Source: GWA1-54-10 sp964349675 (GTDB taxonomy: Bacteria; Patescibacteriota; Minisyncoccia; Phycocordibacterales; SBAW01). Taken from it: a DNA stretch of 14,126 nt. The stretch is from NCBI GenBank assembly GCA_964349675.1, contig CAYGHD010000014.1:1-14126 (forward strand), given 5' to 3'. Positions within the stretch are counted from its first letter, which is position 1. The number at the start of each line of letters is the position of its first letter. The translations under genes were made by a program, and so were the position numbers. Below the pieces are notes generated by a model that was not told the origin of the DNA, did not search any database, and worked only from the letters and a program-made list of their open reading frames with translations. Below are positions 6,775 to 14,096 of this stretch, piece by piece.

Positions 6775-7725
6775 ATGGATACACCAAAAACGACTCCAAA
6801 GGACTTCTTTTTATGGGCAGGGGCAATGGTTGCGTTGTATGCAAGCGTATTTGCATTTATTGCACTCATATTTAGCTACATCAATTACGCGTTTCCAGAC
6901 CCACTCAATTTTTCTTCATATATAAGCGACCCGTACAGCGGCGGCATCGCCTATTACATGGCGATGTTTATCGTGTTGCTCCCAACGTGCGTAGTTTTGT
7001 TGTGGCTCATACGCCGAGACATCGTACGCGACGCGACGCGGGCGGATGTTTGGGTGCGTCGCTGGATGCTCTACCTCGTGCTGTTTGTGGCAGGGGTAAC
7101 GGTGGTGGGCGATCTTATCACATTACTGTACACCTTTTTGTCTGGAAATGAGCTCACGTTGCCTTTCTTGCTCAAAGTGTTGCTGGTGCTTGCGGTGTCG
7201 GGGGCTGGGTTTCTGCACTTTTTAGCAGACATGCGAGGGTACTGGAATACAAATCCAGGTAAATCAAAAATAGTTGGCATCGCTGTGCTGGCGCTCGGTG
7301 CTGTGGCGGTGGTGTCAGGCTTCTTTATCGTTGGTACGCCAGGGCAAGCAAGGGAATACCGTTACGACCAAAATCGCATTTCTGATTTGCAAACCATACA
7401 GTACCAATTGGTGTACTTCTGGCAGCGCAAGCAAGTGCTCCCTGCAACTCTATCTGAACTCAATGATCCTATTCAAAACTTTACGACCCCGGTAGACCCA
7501 AAGACTGGAACTGCATACGAGTACACAAAATCTGGGCAAACCAGCTTCTCTTTATGTGCTGTATTTAGCGAAGATGCGCCAGCAAACACACAAACTCGGG
7601 CAAGTTATGAGCAAAAGCAAGTCAGCCCAAGCGATGTGTGGACGTACTCAAAAGGACGCACCTGCTTTACGCGTACCATTGATCCCGCACTCTATCCTCC
7701 TCTAAACAAAACAATTCCACGGTAA
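6775..7725 (+). CDS. DUF5671-like membrane protein with pseudopilin-like C-terminal domain
   Basis: The protein has 316 residues. The first 155 resemble the DUF5671 family: an N-terminal PKDFF, then hydrophobic segments at about 11-40, 57-80, 97-123 and 129-150, with LTLPFLLKVLLV before the fourth. The family's function is unknown. A fifth membrane segment (about 165-187) is followed by an outside or periplasm-facing domain (about 190-316). Its start, with RISDLQTIQYQL, then VLPATLSEL, then DPKTGTAYEY and SLCAVF, resembles the globular part of type II secretion/type IV pilin-like proteins. That resemblance is from memory of the motif pattern and is an inference. Starting at ATG 6775 rather than TTG 6760 places the start after the promoter elements. 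leuS follows 21 bases downstream and may be co-transcribed. Confidence 0.8.
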   Translation: MDTPKTTPKDFFLWAGAMVALYASVFAFIALIFSYINYAFPDPLNFSSYISDPYSGGIAYYMAMFIVLLPTCVVLLWLIRRDIVRDATRADVWVRRWMLYLVLFVAGVTVVGDLITLLYTFLSGNELTLPFLLKVLLVLAVSGAGFLHFLADMRGYWNTNPGKSKIVGIAVLALGAVAVVSGFFIVGTPGQAREYRYDQNRISDLQTIQYQLVYFWQRKQVLPATLSELNDPIQNFTTPVDPKTGTAYEYTKSGQTSFSLCAVFSEDAPANTQTRASYEQKQVSPSDVWTYSKGRTCFTRTIDPALYPPLNKTIPR

Positions 7726-7746
7726 GGTTTGGTTTGTGTTAGCGGT

Positions 7747-10143
7747 ATGGAAAAATACGATCATAAAAAAATAGAAAAAAAATGGCAGCAGCGCTGGGCA
7801 GAGGCGCAGCTCTATCGCGCCGCGGATGACACGTCCAAACCAAAAGCATTTATCCTCGACATGTTCCCGTACCCCTCCGGCGAAGGGCTGCATGTGGGCC
7901 ACCCAAAAGGCTATATAGCAACCGATATCTACAGCCGCTTTAAGCGCATGCAAGGCTACAGTGTGTTGCACCCCATGGGGTGGGATGCGTTTGGTTTGCC
8001 CGCCGAAAATTATGCAATCAAGAATAAAGTGCATCCACGTGCTGCCGTCGAGAAAAACATCGCCACATTTAAAGAGCAGTTAGCGGGGGTTGGGTTTGAC
8101 TATGATTGGGAACGCGAAATAAACACTACAGACCCTTCGTACTACAGGTGGACGCAGTGGATCTTTTTGCAATTGTTTAAAAAAGGGTTGGCATACCAAA
8201 GCAACGAGCCTATTAACTGGTGCCCGTCGTGCATGACCGGCCTTGCCAACGAAGACTTAGATGGAACGGTGTGCGAGCGCTGTGGCACCGAGGTGGTAAA
8301 AAAAGCGCTCCCACAGTGGGTGCTTAAAATCACTGCGTATGCAGACCGTATGCTTGCCGATTTAGACGCGCTAGAGTGGCCCGAGCACATCAAAATGGCG
8401 CAGCGCAACTGGATAGGTCGCTCAGAAGGCGCTGAAATTGACTTTGCCCTTGCCGGCCTTGAGCAAAAAATTACTGTTTTCACTACACGGCCCGACACAT
8501 TGTTTGGCGCGACGTACATGGTGGTTGCGCCGGAACATCCACTCTTGGTTGAGCTTAAGGCACAGATACAAAACTGGGACGAGGTTGCTATCTACACAGC
8601 GACTGCTGCACAAAAAACCGAGATTGACCGCACTGCCGAAGGGAAGGAAAAGACAGGGGTCAAACTTCAGGATATACAAGCAATAAACCCTGCCACAAAG
8701 GAAGAGATCCCCGTGTTTGTTGCAGACTATGTGTTGGCGCACTATGGCACGGGAGCGATTATGGCCGTGCCTGCGCATGACGAGCGCGACTTTGCATTTG
8801 CACAGAAGTTTGGCCTGCCGCTTAAAAAAGTTATTTCATCAAACGATGAGCTATCCACAGGCTATGGCGTGCTCGAGAACTCTGGCGAGTTTTCCGGTCT
8901 CCAAAGTGACGAAGCAAAGAAAAAAATCACCGAATCTGTAGGAGGCAAGCTTGCTACGACATACAAAATAAAAGATTGGGTCTTTAGCCGCCAGCGCTAC
9001 TGGGGTGAACCGATACCTATTATTCACTGCAGCGAGCACGGCGCCGTTGCTGTGCCAGAGGAACAGTTGCCCGTACTTTTGCCGGAAGTTACTTCCTACG
9101 AACCTTCGGGCACTGGTGAATCGCCGCTTGCAACTATTGCAGAGTGGGTCAATACCACCTGTCCCACCTGTGGGGGGCCGGCCAAACGTGAAACAAACAC
9201 TATGCCGCAATGGGCAGGCTCCAGCTGGTACTACTTGCGCTTTATGGACCCGCACAACAACGCGGCGCTTGTAGACCCGGCAAAAGAAAAGTACTGGGCG
9301 CCTGTGGATGTATACGTTGGCGGCGACCACGCCGTACGACATCTTATTTATGCGCGGTTTTGGCATAAATTCCTTTTTGATATTGGTGCGGTTAGCACCA
9401 TAGAGCCGTTTGCACGTCTGGAGTTTTTGGGATTTATCTTGGCCGAAGATGGTCGCAAGATGAGCAAACGCTACGGCAACGTCATCAACCCCACCGACGT
9501 GGTGGCAACCTACGGCGCAGACGCCTTCCGCGTATATGAGATGTTCATGGGTCCGTTTGAGAACACGGTTGCTTGGAGCACTAACTCTATTGCAGGCACT
9601 ACGCGCTTTGTTGAACGTGTTTGGCGTATGGGCGAAAAGGTGCAAGCAGAGCCAGTGGCGACGCTCGATGCCACCCTTAACCAAACAATCAAGAAAGTGG
9701 GGGACGATATTGAGGCGTTTAAATTTAACACCGCGGTAAGTCAAATGATGATCTTTTTAAATGCTGCAGAGAAAGAAGGTGCTCTGGGCAAAGCACAGTG
9801 GGAGTCCTTTCTTGCTATTCTTGCTCCTTTTGCACCCCACACAACAGACGAGTTGTGGGAAATGTTAGGACATACAGAATCTATACACGCCACAACATGG
9901 CCATCTTTCGATCTTTCAAAACTGCAAGAGAGCCGCGTACAAATAGCGATACAAGTTAATAGTAAAGTGCGGGGCACCATAGCTTTGGCGCCCGATACAC
10001 CAAAAGAAGAAGCGCTGAAGGCAGCACGGGCAGAAGAAGGGGTTTCAAAGTGGCTGCGGCAGGGCAAAGAGGCAAAAGCGGTCTATGTGCCGGGCAAAAT
10101 TATCAACTTCGTCACCGTCGAGACAGGCGGACAGGAGGGATAG
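7747..10143 (+). CDS. leuS: Leucyl-tRNA synthetase
   Basis: The protein has 798 residues, a normal length for the compact bacterial type, and attaches leucine to tRNA-Leu in the cytoplasm. The class I signature HVGH is at 49-52 and the second signature appears as KMSKR at 571-575, a variant of KMSKS. A zinc-ribbon candidate has cysteines at 159, 162, 176 and 179. A second metal-site candidate has C472 and C475, with a CSEH cluster upstream. The CP1 editing domain carries the threonine-containing TTRPDTLFG (246-254) and the D345 of AVPAHDERD, the residue that binds the amino group of misacylated tRNA, so editing should be active. The large insertion found before KMSKS in E. coli is absent, as in Bacillus. 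The C-terminal domain ends with VRGTI and a typical IINFV strand. The start is ATG 7747; an upstream TTG (7729) in the same frame is unlikely. No clear promoter is seen directly upstream. Confidence 0.97.
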   Translation: MEKYDHKKIEKKWQQRWAEAQLYRAADDTSKPKAFILDMFPYPSGEGLHVGHPKGYIATDIYSRFKRMQGYSVLHPMGWDAFGLPAENYAIKNKVHPRAAVEKNIATFKEQLAGVGFDYDWEREINTTDPSYYRWTQWIFLQLFKKGLAYQSNEPINWCPSCMTGLANEDLDGTVCERCGTEVVKKALPQWVLKITAYADRMLADLDALEWPEHIKMAQRNWIGRSEGAEIDFALAGLEQKITVFTTRPDTLFGATYMVVAPEHPLLVELKAQIQNWDEVAIYTATAAQKTEIDRTAEGKEKTGVKLQDIQAINPATKEEIPVFVADYVLAHYGTGAIMAVPAHDERDFAFAQKFGLPLKKVISSNDELSTGYGVLENSGEFSGLQSDEAKKKITESVGGKLATTYKIKDWVFSRQRYWGEPIPIIHCSEHGAVAVPEEQLPVLLPEVTSYEPSGTGESPLATIAEWVNTTCPTCGGPAKRETNTMPQWAGSSWYYLRFMDPHNNAALVDPAKEKYWAPVDVYVGGDHAVRHLIYARFWHKFLFDIGAVSTIEPFARLEFLGFILAEDGRKMSKRYGNVINPTDVVATYGADAFRVYEMFMGPFENTVAWSTNSIAGTTRFVERVWRMGEKVQAEPVATLDATLNQTIKKVGDDIEAFKFNTAVSQMMIFLNAAEKEGALGKAQWESFLAILAPFAPHTTDELWEMLGHTESIHATTWPSFDLSKLQESRVQIAIQVNSKVRGTIALAPDTPKEEALKAARAEEGVSKWLRQGKEAKAVYVPGKIINFVTVETGGQEG

Positions 10144-10162
10144 GTTGACCTTTCTTATAAGG

Positions 10163-10168
10163 TATGAT
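10163..10168 (+). promoter_or_regulatory. -10 box of the sigma-4/HARE-HTH gene
   Basis: TATGAT lies 20 bases before the ATG at 10189, predicting a leader of about 13 bases without a Shine-Dalgarno sequence. TTGACC (10145-10150) lies upstream but only 12 bases away, too close to act as a normal -35 for this box. Confidence 0.4.
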
Positions 10169-10188
10169 ACAACTTAAGTACTAAAAAT

Positions 10189-11244
10189 ATGGCCCAAACA
10201 ATAGATAAAACAGCAGACAAGACCGGCTTTAAACCAAAAGCGATAGTTCGCAAGCTCCTGAGCGCCCTCCCAGAGCGCTCTAAAGTAATCCTCGAAGCTC
10301 GTTTTGGACTCGGCGCAAGCGCCGAGCGCGTCACTTTGGAATCAATAGGTAAACGCTACAACATTACCCGCGAGCGTGTCCGCCAGATTGAAAATCACGC
10401 CCTTGCAAGCCTTAAAAAATCTCCAATATTCATTGAAGCCGACGCGGCGTTCAAAGAGCTTGAGCGCATTATTGATTCGCTTGGCGGTATTGTTTGCGAA
10501 GACGATTTGCTTAGTTTTATCACCAAAGACAAGAGCATGCAGAATCATATCTACTTCTTGCTTGTTTTGGGCGACCCGTTTAAATACCGCAAAGAAGACG
10601 ATGAGACTGAGCGCTGCTGGTACGTTGACCAAGAGCTTGCAAACAAAATAGAAGGCGCGCTCAAAAGCCTGTACAAAAATATTTCTGATGAAGATTTGAT
10701 CCCAGAAGGGGAGATGATCGATCGATTCCTCAAAGAGCTGCAAACCATAAACGACAAGCATCGCAACGATGAGGTGCTGAAGCGCTGGCTCTCTATTTCA
10801 AAAAATATTGGCAAAAATCCGCTCGGCGAGTGGGGTCAGGCTGCATCGCCGAATGTTAAAACCAAAGGAGTGCGCGACTACGCGTATTTGGCAGTAAAGC
10901 GTCATGGCAGCCCGCTGCATTTCCGTGAAGTGTCGAAGCTGATTGAAAAGATGTTTAATCGCGCAGCTCACGTTGCCACAACACATAACGAACTTATTAA
11001 AGATGACCGGTTTGTCTTGGTTGGCCGCGGTATGTATGCACTTAAAGAGTGGGGATATACTTCGGGGGTGGTGCGCGACGTGGTACGCGAGATTTTGCGC
11101 CAAAGTGGCCCGCTTACTAAAGATGAGATTATTGAAAAAGTCTTAAAAGAGCGTCACGTCAAACCGGGCACTATCGTGGTTAACTTACAAAATCAAAAAT
11201 ACTTCAAGCGAGATAAAGATGGTCGGTTTATTGTCGTAAAATAA
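10189..11244 (+). CDS. Sigma-70 region 4-like / HARE-HTH transcription regulator
   Basis: The protein has 351 residues. Residues about 25-77 match sigma-70 region 4: LPERSKVILEARFGLG, then TLESIGKRYNITRERVRQIE, the helix-turn-helix that reads the -35 element. No sigma regions 2 or 3 are present, so it is not a complete sigma factor. The middle (about 90-205) is charged and helical and may contain further winged-helix units. The C-terminus has HARE-HTH-like winged helices: about 228-288 (with LHFREVSKLIE and GRGMYALKEWG) and a likely second copy at about 294-350 (PLTKDEIIEKVL and YFKRDKDGRFIV). HARE-HTH also occurs in the RNA polymerase delta subunit of Firmicutes. A role as an RNA polymerase-associated regulator is inferred; the target is unknown. 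The gene ends 26 bases before a strong terminator. Confidence 0.85.
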   Translation: MAQTIDKTADKTGFKPKAIVRKLLSALPERSKVILEARFGLGASAERVTLESIGKRYNITRERVRQIENHALASLKKSPIFIEADAAFKELERIIDSLGGIVCEDDLLSFITKDKSMQNHIYFLLVLGDPFKYRKEDDETERCWYVDQELANKIEGALKSLYKNISDEDLIPEGEMIDRFLKELQTINDKHRNDEVLKRWLSISKNIGKNPLGEWGQAASPNVKTKGVRDYAYLAVKRHGSPLHFREVSKLIEKMFNRAAHVATTHNELIKDDRFVLVGRGMYALKEWGYTSGVVRDVVREILRQSGPLTKDEIIEKVLKERHVKPGTIVVNLQNQKYFKRDKDGRFIVVK

Positions 11245-11270
11245 GGGATACTTCAGACGGACGAGAGAGG

Positions 11271-11305
11271 GGTGGTCATCTAGTGACCACCTTTTTTCTT
11301 TTTTT
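11271..11305 (+). terminator. Intrinsic terminator of the sigma-4/HARE-HTH gene
   Basis: GGTGGTCA (11271-11278) pairs with TGACCACC (11284-11291) around the 5-base loop TCTAG. It is followed by TTTTTT, C and seven more T (11292-11305), a strong rightward terminator. Read leftward there is no T-run after the stem, so it is one-directional. Its loop contains the stop codon of the opposing gene, and its 3' arm and T-run encode that gene's last residues, KKKKGGH. Confidence 0.9.
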
Positions 11306-11636
11306 GCAAAAAAGCCTGCACCAATATCCACAAGAGCGCCAGCGATGTGACGGTTAGCCCCAACGAGGTGCTCACTTCAGCATAACCAAACCAACTCCCG
11401 ACCCAGCGGATAATCTCCCATGTTAAAAATGCTGCCCAAAGCATGAGCGTACCCCAGACAACGCGCACCTGAGCCTCTTCTTGATGTTCTGCATGGCCGC
11501 TATTGCCCAACACGTGCCCGATGCCAGCGATGATGCCGCGCAAAAAAGTCAAAAAACCAAATACTGCAAATATGCTGATAACCAGCCCGATGTAAAAAAG
11601 CGGATCCGTGAAAAAGTTGTGCAGAAGAGATTCCAT
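11280..11636 (-). CDS. Small three-helix membrane protein, unrecognised
   Basis: This minus-strand gene encodes 118 residues; I do not recognise the family. Three hydrophobic segments are predicted at about 13-42, 58-82 and 88-110, with a short histidine- and glutamate-bearing loop (GNSGHAEHQEEAQ) between the first two and a basic tail QKKKKGGH. The basic tail suggests a cytoplasmic C-terminus. It converges with the sigma-4/HARE-HTH gene and its stop codon (11280-11282) lies in the loop of that gene's terminator. The start is ATG at 11636, with a -10 box TATAGT (11667-11662) 25 bases upstream on the minus strand. It shares the intergenic region with the divergent 11674 gene. Support comes from the clean hydrophobic pattern and from its filling an otherwise gene-free stretch. 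Confidence 0.72.
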   Translation of the reverse strand: MESLLHNFFTDPLFYIGLVISIFAVFGFLTFLRGIIAGIGHVLGNSGHAEHQEEAQVRVVWGTLMLWAAFLTWEIIRWVGSWFGYAEVSTSLGLTVTSLALLWILVQAFLQKKKKGGH

Positions 11637-11658
11637 AGAGAAGCGTGCAAACTCATTG

Positions 11659-11667
11659 TATACTATA
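11659..11667. promoter_or_regulatory. Overlapping divergent -10 boxes
   Basis: The short inverted sequence GTATACTATAC holds a -10 box on each strand: TATACT (11659-11664) rightward, 9 bases before the ATG at 11674, and TATAGT (11667-11662) leftward, 25 bases before the ATG at 11636. The two boxes overlap by 3 bases, so RNA polymerase could open only one direction at a time. No -35 element is evident for either. Confidence 0.55.
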
Positions 11668-11673
11668 CCATGT

Positions 11674-13044
11674 ATGTTTCTGCATCATACAGCGGAAAAA
11701 ATAGTATCCGGTTCCAAGTTCGGCCTAAACGGCTGGATGATCGAGTCGCTCGTCGTGGCACCGCCTTTTTTGGTTATACTCTTTTTTGCAGCAGGCATCA
11801 CCGACCCGAGTGCCGTATGGAATTTTTTTGTAGCGCTCATTACGCTTGCGCCTTTTTGGATGCCCCCGTTTCTCGCGGTCATTTTTTGGGTTATCTGGAT
11901 GCACTATATTCGCTATTTGTTTTGGTTTAGTCACGAGTACATTGTGCTTGAAATACAGCTGCCGCAGGAAGTAGAGAAGTCGCCGCTCGCGATGGAAACT
12001 TTTTTCACCGCACTGTGGAACACTGGCGGCGAGACAACATTTATCGCCCGCATCTGGAACGGCTCCTTCCGCGTCGTGTGGTCGCTTGAAATCGCCAGCA
12101 ACGAAGGGCGGGTAGGTTTTTATATCCATACTCGAAAAAGCTGGCGCAATATCGTGGAGGCAAGGCTGTACGGACTCTTTCCTGATGCAAAGGTGATCGA
12201 GGTAGACGATTATGTTTCAAAAATCAACTTCAATCTGCAGGAGTACGATCTATTTGGTGCAGAGTTTACAAAACCAAAAGCAAACCCTCAAGCGCTGCCC
12301 ATAAAGACCTACGTGGACTTTAAGATGGATAAAGACCCTAAAGAGGAGTTTAAGGTCGACCCAATTGCAAACATAGTAGAGTTGCTCGGCCAGGTCGGCA
12401 AGGATGAGCATTATTGGTTCCAGATTGTCTTGAAGCCTCGTAAAAGAGATGAGTGGTATGGGTTTTACCTAGGCCACGATGCGTACAAAGATGCAGGTGC
12501 GGCAGAAATTAAAAAGATCATGGCTGGGGCAGCGCAGCGGGCAAAGGCAGTCATTGCTGAAAATGAGATCACCGAAGGAAAAACGTCATTACTGACAGAC
12601 GGGGAAAAACGCCGTATTGATGCCATAGAGCGCAGTATGTCGAAACTCATTTTTGAGTGCGGTTTCCGTGTGCTCTATTTTGCAAAAAAAGATAGGTTTA
12701 CGGGCATTAATATCCCACAGTTGATCCAATTTTTCTCTGTATTCAACGGCGATGGGTATGAGCATAATCGTTTAGGGGTAAACCGGGGAACTGCCTTTTT
12801 TGACTTTCCTTGGCAAGACTTTCGTCAAATCCGCAAAACAAAAATAAAAGAACTCCTCTTTTTCTTTTATAAATATCGAGCATACTTCTATGTACCCTAC
12901 GACCAAGAGCCAGTATTCTTGACCACAGAAGAGTTGGCGACACTATGGCACTTCCCAGGTTCAAGTATTAAAACACCAGGCCTTAATCGCGTTGCGGCGC
13001 GACGGGCAGAGGCTCCGCCTAACTTACCAACCCTCCCATCTTGA
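11674..13044 (+). CDS. Membrane protein resembling N-terminal half of patescibacterial T4SS/HerA-type ATPases
   Basis: The protein has 456 residues. Two hydrophobic stretches (about 24-43 and 50-75) form an N-terminal hairpin, followed by a large soluble alpha/beta domain. The pieces VLEIQLPQEVEKSPLAMET (91-109) and, near the end, LTTEELATLWHFPG, KTPGLNRV and APPNLP resemble sequence that, from memory, precedes the ATPase domain in candidate-phyla proteins of the VirB4/TraD/HerA type (possibly DUF8128). No Walker A or B motif is present: the protein stops just where the ATPase would begin, and the next frame is mltG. It may therefore work with an ATPase encoded elsewhere. The start at ATG 11674 lies 9 bases after a -10 box; the frame is open further upstream but that would overlap the minus-strand gene. 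Its TGA stop lies 2 bases before the mltG ATG, indicating co-translation. Confidence 0.75.
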   Translation: MFLHHTAEKIVSGSKFGLNGWMIESLVVAPPFLVILFFAAGITDPSAVWNFFVALITLAPFWMPPFLAVIFWVIWMHYIRYLFWFSHEYIVLEIQLPQEVEKSPLAMETFFTALWNTGGETTFIARIWNGSFRVVWSLEIASNEGRVGFYIHTRKSWRNIVEARLYGLFPDAKVIEVDDYVSKINFNLQEYDLFGAEFTKPKANPQALPIKTYVDFKMDKDPKEEFKVDPIANIVELLGQVGKDEHYWFQIVLKPRKRDEWYGFYLGHDAYKDAGAAEIKKIMAGAAQRAKAVIAENEITEGKTSLLTDGEKRRIDAIERSMSKLIFECGFRVLYFAKKDRFTGINIPQLIQFFSVFNGDGYEHNRLGVNRGTAFFDFPWQDFRQIRKTKIKELLFFFYKYRAYFYVPYDQEPVFLTTEELATLWHFPGSSIKTPGLNRVAARRAEAPPNLPTLPS

Positions 13045-13046
13045 GT

Positions 13047-14057
13047 ATGAAAGAGCATATTACCCATATTGGCAGTGTGTGCAATGCGTGGTGCCAGGAG
13101 TGGCGCATGTATGATCGCGTCCTTCCGGCAGCTTTTCTTTCGGGTGTTTTGGTATTTTTAATCTACTTTATATCGTTTGCACCGCCACTCACATTCCCTG
13201 CAGCGTCATTTGTTAAAATCAAAAAAGGCCAATCGATTACAGAGACGGCGGTACAGTTGCAAGAGGGGCACATTATCCGCTCGCAGCTTTTATTTAAAGT
13301 ACTTACCCGTGTATACGGGCAAGAGGCGCGGATAACCAGCGGCGAATATTTTTTTGCTGCACCACAGCCACTCTATACCGTGGTGCATCGCATGATGCGC
13401 GGCGATTTTGAGCTGACCCCCGTGCGCGTCACTATCCCTGAGGGAACCAGTGTCGCTGAGCTGACCTCGATTTTGAAAAAGAAAATACCAGACTTTGACG
13501 CTGAAGCGTTTCTTGCAAAAGCAGAGAAGAAAGAAGGATACTTGTTTCCCGATACCTACTTCTTTTTGCCTGGCGTAGAGCCAGAGACAGTTGTTGCGGC
13601 GCTGGAAGACAACTTTAACGAAAAGATCCAGAAACAAGAAGTGCTTACCGCGCTTGCGAAATTTGGCAGACCATTGCACGACGTGCTCATTATGGCATCT
13701 TTGCTTGAAAAGGAGGCTGCAGATATGGAAAACCGCCGCATCGTTGCGGGGATTTTGTGGCGACGCATTTCGCTCGGGATGCCACTGCAAGTGGATGCCG
13801 TGTTTCCGTATATTTTAGGAAAAAATACATTCCAAGTGACTAGGGAAGATCTTAAAGTAGACTCACCGTACAATACATATAAATACAAAGGACTGCCCGC
13901 TGGGCCCATTGCAAACCCAGGACTCGGGTCTATCTTGGCGGCAGTCACTCCGGTCAAAACAAACTACTTGTTTTATCTGACCGATATGGACAGCCAATTT
14001 CACTACAGCGTAACCTACACGCAACATCTTTCAAACAAGCGAAAGTATTTGCCCTGA
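13047..14057 (+). CDS. mltG: Endolytic murein transglycosylase MltG
   Basis: The protein has 336 residues and matches the YceG/MltG family, inner-membrane enzymes that cleave nascent peptidoglycan strands internally and so set glycan length. A membrane anchor is at about 26-45. A LysM-like subdomain follows (about 55-91: KIKKGQSITETAVQL and SGEYFF). The catalytic domain carries IPEG, YLFPDTY (165-171) and the active-site region MASLLEKEA (216-224), in which E221 aligns with the catalytic glutamate of E. coli MltG. The C-terminal signature runs YNTYKYKGLPAGPIANPG (275-292), then KTNYLFY. The length is normal and nothing essential is missing. The start is ATG 13047, 2 bases after the upstream stop; TTG 13041 in frame is possible but overlaps that gene. 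No Shine-Dalgarno is visible, consistent with translational coupling. Confidence 0.96.
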   Translation: MKEHITHIGSVCNAWCQEWRMYDRVLPAAFLSGVLVFLIYFISFAPPLTFPAASFVKIKKGQSITETAVQLQEGHIIRSQLLFKVLTRVYGQEARITSGEYFFAAPQPLYTVVHRMMRGDFELTPVRVTIPEGTSVAELTSILKKKIPDFDAEAFLAKAEKKEGYLFPDTYFFLPGVEPETVVAALEDNFNEKIQKQEVLTALAKFGRPLHDVLIMASLLEKEAADMENRRIVAGILWRRISLGMPLQVDAVFPYILGKNTFQVTREDLKVDSPYNTYKYKGLPAGPIANPGLGSILAAVTPVKTNYLFYLTDMDSQFHYSVTYTQHLSNKRKYLP

Positions 14058-14081
14058 AGGGTTCTATTTATGGCTAAAAAA

Positions 14082-14090
14082 TGCTACGCT
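14082..14090 (+). promoter_or_regulatory. Possible extended -10 promoter of the gene at the right edge
   Basis: TGC followed by TACGCT (14085-14090) lies 6 bases before ATG 14097. The hexamer is a poor match to TATAAT, but the arrangement copies that of the 217 gene. No -35 element is clear. Confidence 0.3.
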
Positions 14091-14096
14091 CCAGAC

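Noticed and set aside
8851..9744. Long antisense open frame (297 codons) inside leuS
   Set aside because: It lies wholly within the conserved leuS coding region, shows no recognisable domain or hydrophobic pattern and has no credible start signals; long antisense frames are common opposite biased coding sequence.
10144..10160. AGGTTGACCT palindrome after leuS as terminator
   Set aside because: The stem is only 4 base pairs with a 2-base loop and a short T-run, too weak for an intrinsic terminator.
11481..11930. Plus-strand frame of 149 codons spanning the divergent intergenic region
   Set aside because: It overlaps the minus-strand membrane gene and the start of the 11674 gene in another frame, and runs through the shared promoter; it shows no domain.
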